A stretch of 32,941 nucleotides of DNA, from positions 1-32,941 of the forward strand of contig PYGV01000024.1 in assembly GCA_003022385.1 (NCBI GenBank), given 5' to 3'. Position 1 is the stretch's first letter. Each line of letters opens with the position of its first letter. A program made the position numbers and the translations under genes. The notes under the pieces were generated by a model. That model ran no database searches. It was given only the letters and a program-made list of their open reading frames with translations, and had not been told where the DNA came from. This document shows positions 9,417-15,728 of this stretch, in pieces. The stretch is from a filamentous cyanobacterium CCP3. GTDB lineage: Bacteria; Cyanobacteriota; Cyanobacteriia; Phormidesmidales; Phormidesmidaceae.

Positions 9417-10979
9417 ATGCTGAACTTGCAAAATTTAGATAAAGTCATAAAAAAACTGGACGAGGCAAATCCCATGGACTTCAAAAATCCTGGGGATAGC
9501 TTCAAGTTCTTCACTTGCAAAATACACATACAAGAGTTTCGCAATATCAGAGATCTCACCCTGACATTTGAGCATCCAGCAACAATTCTATCAGGTAGCA
9601 ATAAAATTGGAAAGACTAGCATCCTCCTTTTAATAGCTTGCAGCCATTACGACTTTTATAGGTATGATTCAACAAAGCCTGAAACAGTATTAAAAAGGCA
9701 TTCCTGGGGAGATGTTATGCCTTTCACCAAACAAGAAAATGCCATTCGAGATTATGAGTATCATTTGTTTTGGCGTGTTGGCAAAGATTTTAGAGATGGC
9801 AAGGCTAGAAGGTTGCATACAAGCAAATCTTGGAGCGGTGTGGGTAAAGCGACACAAGATAGAAAGAAAGCAAAAATCAGAGATAGACATGTGAGGCTAG
9901 TTGACTTAGAACGAATATTGCCGGCCCGCAATTTCTCTAATAGTTTGATGAGAAAGATTGCTAAAGCAGAACAGGTTAGACTGTCAGAGGATATAGAAAA
10001 AGCTTTTTCTTACATATTTTGCCTAGCAAATCAACCTGAAATCTACAGAATTGGCTCACACGTTAATAAGTTTGCCTATTTAATACACAGTGGCATTTCA
10101 ACGTATTCAAGTTATAATGCGGCTACAGGTGAAGAGTCCATCTTGAATATACTAGTAGACATATTTGAAACGCCTTGCAATTCCCTTATTCTGATTGATG
10201 AACTCGAGGTAGGTTTTCATCCTGATATTCAAAGGAGGCTAGCGGACATCATCAAATATGTTTCCTGGAATCACAAAAAACAATTTATAGTAACGACCCA
10301 CTCTCCAACCCTGTTGTCATCGTTTGCGCCAAGCTCAAGAAGGTTTTTGGAAAAGCAGGAAGACGGAACTACAAAGGAAAAAAGAAAAATATCTGTCAAT
10401 GCTGCTTTCTCAAAAATGGATTCTAATGCTTATCCTTTGCTAAATTTATTCTGTGAAGACAAAGAGGCATTTTTTGTCATTAAGAATCTCCTTATTTTAA
10501 TGAATGAGAGATTCTTGCAATTTGACAAACTGGTCAATGTGATTAGATCAGGCCCAGCAGATAGAGTGAGAAACGATTACCTGACTCACAAGAGGAATTA
10601 TGAACAGTATAGAATAAAGATTGGCTATGCTTGCGTTTTTGATGGAGACTATCACGAAGACGAGAATTATTCTTGTCTAGTAAATAGCAATAGTGATTTT
10701 GCCTTTTTCTTGTACCCCTATGATAAATTTGAAAAAATTCTTGTGCAAACTTTCTTGCATGAAAAGCCTAACGAGCGCTTGGAAACTTCACTCCAGTATA
10801 CAAACCATCATGGCCTGTTTCAGGTAATGTGTGATATTGGATTGACTGCGACGCCTGACCAAGCACTAAATAGGTGTTGGGATATGTTTGTTAAAACAGA
10901 AGATTTTGGCACTTTAAAGGATCGTTTTTGTGACTTTATTATAAAAACGACGAAATATTTTTCTGATGTTAGCGACTAG
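9417..10979 (+). CDS. OLD-family ATPase-Toprim endonuclease
   Basis: 520 residues from ATG 9417. The N-terminal ABC-type ATPase has Walker A GSNKIGKT (60-67), a signature-like ATGEES near 237-242, Walker B LILIDELE (257-264) and an H-loop TTHSPT (293-298). The C-terminal half has Toprim-type acidic residues, CEDKE (about 346-350) and FDGD (D409/D411). This order is that of overcoming-lysogenisation-defect nucleases, including the GajA-like class; these act in phage defence by cutting DNA. No GajB-like helicase follows. The upstream neighbour is a broken HNH gene. Start is uncertain: TTG 9396 is possible, and ATG 9474 has a better ribosome site (GAGG 8 bases upstream). The gene is visibly AT-rich and has no HIP1 octamer, which suggests recent transfer. 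Confidence 0.8.
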   Translation: MLNLQNLDKVIKKLDEANPMDFKNPGDSFKFFTCKIHIQEFRNIRDLTLTFEHPATILSGSNKIGKTSILLLIACSHYDFYRYDSTKPETVLKRHSWGDVMPFTKQENAIRDYEYHLFWRVGKDFRDGKARRLHTSKSWSGVGKATQDRKKAKIRDRHVRLVDLERILPARNFSNSLMRKIAKAEQVRLSEDIEKAFSYIFCLANQPEIYRIGSHVNKFAYLIHSGISTYSSYNAATGEESILNILVDIFETPCNSLILIDELEVGFHPDIQRRLADIIKYVSWNHKKQFIVTTHSPTLLSSFAPSSRRFLEKQEDGTTKEKRKISVNAAFSKMDSNAYPLLNLFCEDKEAFFVIKNLLILMNERFLQFDKLVNVIRSGPADRVRNDYLTHKRNYEQYRIKIGYACVFDGDYHEDENYSCLVNSNSDFAFFLYPYDKFEKILVQTFLHEKPNERLETSLQYTNHHGLFQVMCDIGLTATPDQALNRCWDMFVKTEDFGTLKDRFCDFIIKTTKYFSDVSD

Positions 10980-10986
10980 CAAGTAA

Positions 10987-11069
10987 GTAGGGTGAGCACT
11001 GCCAGTCCTACAACTGCCCACGTCACACTTCCCAAAATGCGTTTACCTAAAGTCAGTAGGGTGGCAGTG
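10987..11069. repeat. Two copies of a dispersed GTAGGGTGG/GCACTGCC short repeat
   Basis: GTAGGGTGAGCACTGCC occurs at 10987-11003, and a shorter related copy, GTAGGGTGGCAGTG, at 11056-11069. A third, inverted copy lies at 24581-24598. No gene is visible in 10980-11115, which otherwise shows no clear terminator. Confidence 0.5.
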
Positions 11070-11115
11070 TCCACCGCCCCATCAGGCGCTACAAAACAAC
11101 CCGTTGTTGCCATTT

Positions 11116-11272
11116 TTAATTAGAAGCTGACCAATCCTCATAAGCTGCAAAATCTCTGGGCAGCAGGATGTCAACGGTTTCAAACATGCCGAGGATCAGT
11201 AGATCCTTATCACCTGTGACAATGCAGGCTACATTACCCGCGATCCAAATTGGTATCCAATACCAGCTTCAT
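11116..11272 (-). pseudogene. PIN-domain toxin remnant (central part deleted)
   Basis: The ATG at 11272 overlaps the antitoxin stop (ATGA), the usual toxin position, and the frame starts MKLVLDTN, a PIN N-terminus with its first catalytic Asp. After about ten codons the frame stops. In another frame the sequence continues as WIAGNVACIVTGDKDLLIL, the PIN C-terminus, and ends ASN-stop at 11116. Around 100 residues normally lie between these two parts, including the central acidic residues. The junction sits at GGATCGCGG, a HIP1-like sequence that both flanks would be expected to carry. The toxin must be inactive. An intact relative is at 17404-17820. Confidence 0.8.
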
Positions 11273-11481
11273 AACACCATCTCAAAGATGTCATCGTCAG
11301 TATAGTTAGCCTGTGCCTTTTGCAAAAGCTGCTCCCGCAGCGACCTGAACTGATGCACAAAGACAAACTCTTGCAAAGCCCTCTGCACCAGCCCCTCCGG
11401 TGATAGCCCCTCGGTCTCTGTCAGGCGATCTACAGCAGCTCGAAGTTCTGGCGTAAGAGGAATCGTAAGCGTATCTTCCAC
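11269..11481 (-). CDS. Orphaned ribbon-helix-helix type antitoxin
   Basis: 70 residues. The N-terminal segment LTIPLTPELRAAVDRL and the following GLSPEGLVQRAL helix fit a CopG/Arc-like ribbon-helix-helix DNA-binding fold. The C-terminus (YTDDDIFEMVL) is the acidic toxin-binding tail typical of antitoxins paired with PIN toxins in cyanobacteria. The stop overlaps the start of the toxin gene. Since that toxin has lost its core, this gene may persist only as an autoregulator, as an anti-toxin against related systems, or by chance. The assignment rests on context plus sequence pattern. Confidence 0.75.
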   Translation of the reverse strand: MEDTLTIPLTPELRAAVDRLTETEGLSPEGLVQRALQEFVFVHQFRSLREQLLQKAQANYTDDDIFEMVL

Positions 11482-11544
11482 GGCTTAACCCCCGCTACAA
11501 CTACTCCCAAGATAACAGCCGCTGTCGGTTGTCCCTATGGTGGG

Positions 11545-11772
11545 TTAGATTTCGTCCCCTACATAGAGTTTTACGAAAGCTTCGGCGGCTGCGGGGTTCA
11601 TAGATTTAAGCGCTCTGACAATCTCAACCACTGTTTCAGCCGAGGGATCTCGCTTCTCGTTGGCCCAACGGTAGACATTGTTGCGTTCGACATCCAGCAC
11701 GGCGGCGAGGCTGTACTGGCTGATGTTGTAAGTCTCAAGCACTTGCTTGAGGGCGGCTCCTGCTTTTCCCAT
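11545..11772 (-). CDS. Small XRE-family (Cro/CI-type HTH) regulator
   Basis: 75 residues, almost all one helix-turn-helix domain: LKQVLETYNISQYSLAAVLD, then NNVYRWANEKRDPSAETV, is the classic XRE layout, with recognition helix at about 30-40. The ATG at 11772 is preceded by AGGGG close to the start. It is divergent from a small unknown gene, with 111 bp between the two ATGs; that gap holds a strong promoter and a palindrome that could be this regulator's operator. Related XRE proteins control toxin-antitoxin or phage-like modules. The target here is unknown. Confidence 0.8.
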   Translation of the reverse strand: MGKAGAALKQVLETYNISQYSLAAVLDVERNNVYRWANEKRDPSAETVVEIVRALKSMNPAAAEAFVKLYVGDEI

Positions 11773-11818
11773 GCCCCTATCTTTTCAGAGGATCATATTC
11801 TCTCCAGCATCTAAAGGG

Positions 11819-11846
11819 TTGACGTAGTCAAAACTGACGCTATAAT
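11819..11846 (+). promoter_or_regulatory. Sigma70-type promoter with overlapping palindrome
   Basis: TTGACG (11819-11824), 16-bp spacer, then a perfect TATAAT (11841-11846). The start codon it serves is at 11884, with AGGAG at 11873-11877. The -35 box lies in the perfect inverted repeat TTGAC-GTA-GTCAA (11819-11831). TGACG recurs at 11835 and 11861. A regulator bound to the palindrome would block the -35; the divergent XRE gene is the obvious candidate. Confidence 0.7.
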
Positions 11847-11883
11847 CTTGGCATCCATTTTGACGCCAAAGCAGGAGATTTCC

Positions 11884-12216
11884 ATGTCATCTGACCCCAC
11901 CGCTCGCTACAGTGCCCGCATCCTCAACCCCGAATCCGCTGGCCCAGTCCACCTCGAACTCACCCTCAAGCTCCACAGCTACCCCCACCCCGATCGTCAA
12001 AGACCGGCCCTTAGGGGCCAACGCGAACCCGTCAAAATCCTCGTCATTGGCAGCAAGCGCTCGGTTAGCTCCATCGTCGTTGCCCTGCACCAGCTCGGCT
12101 TTGCCGAAATCTTCGAGTGGACAGACTTTCTCAGCGCCCCCAATGCCGACAGGCCGTTGCAGTTTGCGCCTGATGAGGTGATGAAAGCCCTGGTGAAGTA
12201 TTTGCCAAGGGAGTAG
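11884..12216 (+). CDS. Small conserved-looking protein of unknown function
   Basis: 110 residues. The start ATG 11884 is chosen because AGGAG lies 6 bases upstream and a consensus promoter lies 37 bp further up; the in-frame TTG at 11848 would lie inside the transcription start region. The sequence has a beta-rich first half (VHLELTLKLHSY) and then KILVIGSKRSVSSIVVALHQLGF, an alternating strand-helix pattern. There is no signal peptide or membrane segment. I do not recognise the family. It is expressed divergently from an XRE regulator and may be its partner or target. Confidence 0.7.
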   Translation: MSSDPTARYSARILNPESAGPVHLELTLKLHSYPHPDRQRPALRGQREPVKILVIGSKRSVSSIVVALHQLGFAEIFEWTDFLSAPNADRPLQFAPDEVMKALVKYLPRE

Positions 12217-12256
12217 AGCCGTGGGGTGAATGAGGCGATGGGGGTATTTCTCATCT

Positions 12257-12462
12257 TTATCGCTTCTTTTTTTTGCCCTTCTTGCGGCTAGATTTAGCCC
12301 CATCGCCAAAACCAGACTTGTTCGGCAATTTTTGGGAGTCTGACTGGGCCACAATATCTTTGAAGGCGGGAGGCTTGTCGAACCAAAAAGCCTCTCGCTT
12401 AATGGGTAGCCCAGCTCAGCAGCACTGCCAGTCTTGGGAGCTAGTACCTTTGGCCTCGCCAT
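12257..12462 (-). pseudogene. Possible frameshifted small basic-tailed protein gene
   Basis: ATG at 12462 opens MARPKVLAPKTGSAAE. A shift near 12410 to another frame continues as GLPIKREAFWFDKPPAF and ends in the basic tail SSRKKGKKKKR-stop at 12257. Neither frame alone looks like a gene, while the joined 69 or so residues do. A single missing base around 12410 would explain it. The A-run coding the Lys tail is itself prone to slippage. The family is not recognised. It could instead be two unrelated open stretches. Confidence 0.35.
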
Positions 12463-12578
12463 AGCTTAGAAGACTATCTAGTGGAGCGCTGTAGGTTTGG
12501 TTGAGCATTCTAGGTGCGGAAATAGCGACACTGGGCGGTGACTATTTTAGGTTACCTTTAGGATCGCGAATCAAATAA

Positions 12579-12630
12579 TGTGGGATAGCCGTCCCGGCTG
12601 TCCACGGTCAGGCAAGATGCCTGACCCACA
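12579..12630. repeat. Nested palindromic repeat (two hairpins inside an outer stem)
   Basis: Outer arms TGTGGG (12579-12584) and CCCACA (12625-12630) enclose a hairpin GATAGCCG/CGGCTGTC (about 12584-12600, one mismatch) and a perfect 9-bp hairpin GGTCAGGCA-AGA-TGCCTGACC (12606-12626). Such GGCAAGATGCC-type elements are widely dispersed in cyanobacterial genomes. No gene is visible between 12463 and 12721. Confidence 0.75.
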
Positions 12631-12721
12631 AGAATTGCACCTTAAAAAATCCACGTTCCCTAGCCACCCGTGATCGAGCGAGCGATCACCAGGCGTAAAG
12701 TGATTAGGCACAACCTTGGCC

Positions 12722-13549
12722 CTAGTGCTCCATCAGGCGAGCGGTGCCCGACACCCGAATGGAACTGCCGGGGGTGGGCGAAATTTCGGCCCGCAGGCGC
12801 GATCGCATGCCCATATCTTCGCCCTGTACAATCTCGATCGCGCCGCCGTGGGGCCAGCCCAGATCGCGCAGGTACCCGGCCAGTGCCGCCGTGGCTGCCC
12901 CGGTCGCCGGGTCTTCGTACACGCCGCCTGAGGCGAACGGGTTGCGGGTATGAAACTGCTGCGGTGTCTCGGCGTAGACCCAGCAAATGGTGACCAACCC
13001 GGCGCGGTTCATCAGGTCGCGACCGGCGGCCAGGTCGTAGCGCATGGCACTGAGGGCGGCGCGGGTCTTGAGCCCCAGCACCAGGTGGTCGGCACCGCCG
13101 TGGGCCAAAGCAGGCGGCAGCTTGGGGTCAAGTTCGGCCTCGCTGTAGCCAAACAGGTCGAGCACCTCGGCCACCAGCGGCGGCGGAGCGGCGGCACTGC
13201 GGGTAGGCGGCGACTGCAGCGCGGCAGACAAAGGGCTGCGGTGCCCCTCAACGGTAATGTCGGCGGCGTTGAGGCGCAGGGCAAAAACGCCATCGCTCTG
13301 CTGGAGGGCCAGCGCTGCTCCCAGGGCGATCGTGGCGTGGCCGCAGAAGGGCACCTCAGACTCGGGCGAAAAGTAGCGCACCCGCCAGCCAGAGCCCACC
13401 GGGGCTGCAAAGGCCGTTTCTGAAAAGCCGACCGCTGCCGCAATTTGCCGCATCTCGGCTGCGCTGGGATGGGTTTCTGCGATGAGCACGCCCGCCGGGT
13501 TGCCGCCGGTATCGCCATCCGAGAACGCCGCGATTTTGAGAATGTCCAT
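12722..13549 (-). CDS. PhzF-family isomerase/epimerase-like protein
   Basis: 275 residues. The two-lobed diaminopimelate-epimerase-like fold is indicated by FSDGDTGGNPAGV near the N-terminus, the catalytic Glu in GFSETAF (E44), EVPFCGHAT in lobe one and GGVYEDPATGAAT in lobe two. PhzF enzymes isomerise small acids such as dihydrohydroxyanthranilate, but most family members have unknown substrates, and no phenazine genes are nearby. Start ATG 13549 is preferred over an in-frame TTG at 13564 because GGAG precedes it at about 8 bases. It follows the RMD1-family gene on the same strand. Confidence 0.9.
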   Translation of the reverse strand: MDILKIAAFSDGDTGGNPAGVLIAETHPSAAEMRQIAAAVGFSETAFAAPVGSGWRVRYFSPESEVPFCGHATIALGAALALQQSDGVFALRLNAADITVEGHRSPLSAALQSPPTRSAAAPPPLVAEVLDLFGYSEAELDPKLPPALAHGGADHLVLGLKTRAALSAMRYDLAAGRDLMNRAGLVTICWVYAETPQQFHTRNPFASGGVYEDPATGAATAALAGYLRDLGWPHGGAIEIVQGEDMGMRSRLRAEISPTPGSSIRVSGTARLMEH

Positions 13550-13571
13550 GACCTGCTCCGTCAATGTCCTA

Positions 13572-14426
13572 CTATCGCGTCACAATTTCGTAGATGACCA
13601 GCCCAATCTCAATCACAATCAAAATCGTGATGTACCACTCGACCCGATGGCTGCTGTTGCGCTGCAAGAGGTTGAGTGAGGTCTCTACCGTTTTTGAGAT
13701 CAGCTCTAGCTTTTGCTCTAGAATAACCAACCGCTCCCTCAGCTCGTACTCGTCTTCAAGCCGCAGATACAGGCGATCGAGGCTGGGGTCATCCCACACC
13801 GGGTCGGGCTTTTCGCCCACTTCAACAATGCCAAACATCTTTTGCTGAATTAGCAGGGTGCCGCCAATGTAGTTGAGCAGGTCTTCTTCTTTGGGCGATC
13901 GCATATTCTTGCCCTGAATGCCGATCGTAAACGGCTTGAGCGATTGAAAGATGTCGGCAATTTCGACCTCGTAATAGTTTAAAACAACGCTTTTGCCCAG
14001 CGCTTCAGCCACGATCTGCAATCGCTCAGCGCTGTAGTTTTCTAGCCAGAGCACATCGCCCTCTAAACGCTCTTTGGCCTGGGGTCGAAAGGCGATCGCC
14101 AGCTCTTCTGAAATGGTTGACTCGATGGGCTCAATAATGTGAGGCCGCAGCATGTCCAGCAGGGCATTTTCCTCATCGGTGCTGAGATCAAAGGTGATGA
14201 TGACGCCGTAGCGCAGCAGTACAGCACAGCCCGTGGCCCCCGCTCGAATAATGAGTGGATTTGTGGCCAGTAGCTCGCTTCGATCTAGGGTTTTGAGCGA
14301 CAGGCGCTCCCCCACAATGCTGGCTCTAGCCGGGATGGTTTCTTTGTTGGCCCAGTCTAGATGAGCGATCGGCATTAGGGTTTGGGCGCTGGTGGGTTTA
14401 GTGAAACGGTTGTCGGTAGAACTCAT
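13572..14426 (-). CDS. RMD1/DUF155 family protein
   Basis: 284 residues. The pattern SLKTLDRSELLATNPLIIRA, then CAVLLRYGVIITFDL, and the helix VLNYYEVEIADIF match the RMD1/YagE (DUF155) family, known in yeast (Rmd1) and human mitochondria (RMND1). A C-terminal membrane helix (WYITILIVIEIGLVIYEIV, near 262-280) is characteristic. The molecular function is unsettled; the eukaryotic members support mitochondrial translation or membrane anchoring. Start ATG 14426 gives the usual short N-terminus; upstream in-frame sequence is low-complexity and repeat-derived. The stop is 23 bp before the PhzF start, so cotranscription is likely. Confidence 0.8.
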   Translation of the reverse strand: MSSTDNRFTKPTSAQTLMPIAHLDWANKETIPARASIVGERLSLKTLDRSELLATNPLIIRAGATGCAVLLRYGVIITFDLSTDEENALLDMLRPHIIEPIESTISEELAIAFRPQAKERLEGDVLWLENYSAERLQIVAEALGKSVVLNYYEVEIADIFQSLKPFTIGIQGKNMRSPKEEDLLNYIGGTLLIQQKMFGIVEVGEKPDPVWDDPSLDRLYLRLEDEYELRERLVILEQKLELISKTVETSLNLLQRNSSHRVEWYITILIVIEIGLVIYEIVTR

Positions 14427-14537
14427 GAAAATGCTGGTTTCTATAGAGCAAATTAGCGGCACTGGGAGGGTCAGAGCGAGTGGCGATGGTGTTCTCAATT
14501 GAGGGATACCGCATCCTGCCTGTATGCCCCCGATTTG

Positions 14538-14563
14538 TAGGGGCATTGCAGTGCAATGTCCTA
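14538..14563. repeat. Short palindrome TAGGGGCATTGCA/TGCAATGTCCTA
   Basis: A near-perfect 26-bp palindrome (one interior mismatch), TAGGGGCATTGCA followed by GTGCAATGTCCTA. A decayed relative (GGAGGCATTGAGATGCAC) occurs near 14761-14777. This is of the type dispersed in cyanobacterial intergenic regions. Region 14427-14854 holds no gene that I can see, only repeats. Confidence 0.6.
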
Positions 14564-14624
14564 TCTCCCCTTACTAGGGCTACTCAGTACACACAACGTT
14601 CTCAATAGCCGGAATGCTCACTTC

Positions 14625-14697
14625 GATCCCCCTAAATCCCCCTTAAAAAGGGGGACTTTGACTCCAGGCCACCCTTGTTAAGGGGGTAGGGGGGATC
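14625..14697. repeat. GATCCCCC inverted-repeat element
   Basis: The 73-bp element starts GATCCCCCTAAATCCCCCTT and ends AAGGGGGTAGGGGGGATC, so its ends are inverted copies with small mismatches. An internal hairpin CCCCCTT/AAGGGGG also forms near 14637-14654. It is C-rich on one strand and G-rich on the other. Similar elements are common in filamentous cyanobacteria. Confidence 0.75.
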
Positions 14698-14854
14698 AGA
14701 TTCGGGCAACCCCTCTAGCTATGGACTTAGGTGTATCAAGTAGCCTTACTAGGGGGCAGAGGAGGCATTGAGATGCACTTCACCCCAGTGAACCCCGCTA
14801 CATAACTTAAATTGTGCCTGATCAGCGCCTCGGCGTCTTTTGACCGCCCTAAAA

Positions 14855-15619
14855 TCACCCCGGCAGCGTCGTGGTGAGGGTCTGGTGAGTCGTGAGTTCT
14901 AGCGGTGCGCTCTGCAATCGCTGACTCATACGCAGCTGCTGATAGAGGGGTCGCCAGTGCCAGAGCACGTTGGCCAAGGCTTCCCAGAGGGTGAGCCAGC
15001 CAAATACGGTCACGCCCTGACCGAGCAGCAGCAGGCCAATGCCTGTGCTGGTTGTGGCCTGGCGAGCGTCTAAAAAAACCGACAGCCCCAGCGCCCCGGC
15101 CCCCAGCAGCCCCAGCAGTACGGCATCGACGACCAGTTTTTGCAACTCTTGGCGGCGCACCTCTTCTAGATAGAAAAAGTAGCGCTGAATGGCCGTCTGC
15201 ATGATGTCAGCAGAGCCGCGAGAGCCGAGCGCGTCGTCAAAGTCGGCCATCAGGTTGATGTTCAGCAGCAGAGATTCGTCGCCCAGTTCGGATAGACGGG
15301 CAAACAGGTAGTCAATAAAGTCTTTGTTGAGATTGAGCACGGGTGCATTTTGGTCATCGGATTCGTCGCCAAAGTTCTTCGGAAACCCTTCAAAGGGCAT
15401 GAGCAGCGCTGTCGGTGAGCTGAGCTGCAGGCGCACGACAACATGACCATCGGGGGATCGCGTGTAGCTGTCGGCGAGCTGCTTTTCTCTTACCGTGCGG
15501 CGGCGGGGCGGAAATAGTCGAAAAACTCGTTTCACAGGCGCATCAACAGAGGAGGCCAATGTATAGCTTAAGAGATGGCCACGATTGTGGCCAAACAGCA
15601 GGGCTGCCACCAGAAACAT
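14855..15619 (-). CDS. Predicted membrane protein of unknown function
   Basis: 254 residues from ATG 15619 (an in-frame TTG at 15658 is less likely). The N-terminus MFLVAALLFGHN may be a short hydrophobic lead. The middle is soluble and acidic (DESDDQNAPVLNLNKDFIDY). Two hydrophobic segments follow near 170-190 (LVVDAVLLGLLGAGALGLSV) and 200-220 (GIGLLLLGQGVTVFGWLTLW), then a cytoplasmic-looking tail with paired Arg and Gln. I do not recognise the family. It is divergent from the GH1 gene, whose start is 109 bp away. Confidence 0.7.
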   Translation of the reverse strand: MFLVAALLFGHNRGHLLSYTLASSVDAPVKRVFRLFPPRRRTVREKQLADSYTRSPDGHVVVRLQLSSPTALLMPFEGFPKNFGDESDDQNAPVLNLNKDFIDYLFARLSELGDESLLLNINLMADFDDALGSRGSADIMQTAIQRYFFYLEEVRRQELQKLVVDAVLLGLLGAGALGLSVFLDARQATTSTGIGLLLLGQGVTVFGWLTLWEALANVLWHWRPLYQQLRMSQRLQSAPLELTTHQTLTTTLPG

Positions 15620-15728
15620 TCTCAAGTACCACCCAGGGTCTATTCCCCGGCACCACAATACGGCTCAGGCGTTGCAAAGCCGCCCTCCGTTGAGTACCGT
15701 GGCAGACGAAGACATGTAGGACGAGGCT

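Noticed and set aside
11887-12462. 191-codon frame on the minus strand across the small unknown gene
   Set aside because: It runs opposite a gene with a clear promoter and ribosome site; only its first 16 or so codons look coding, and these are used in the frameshift proposal.
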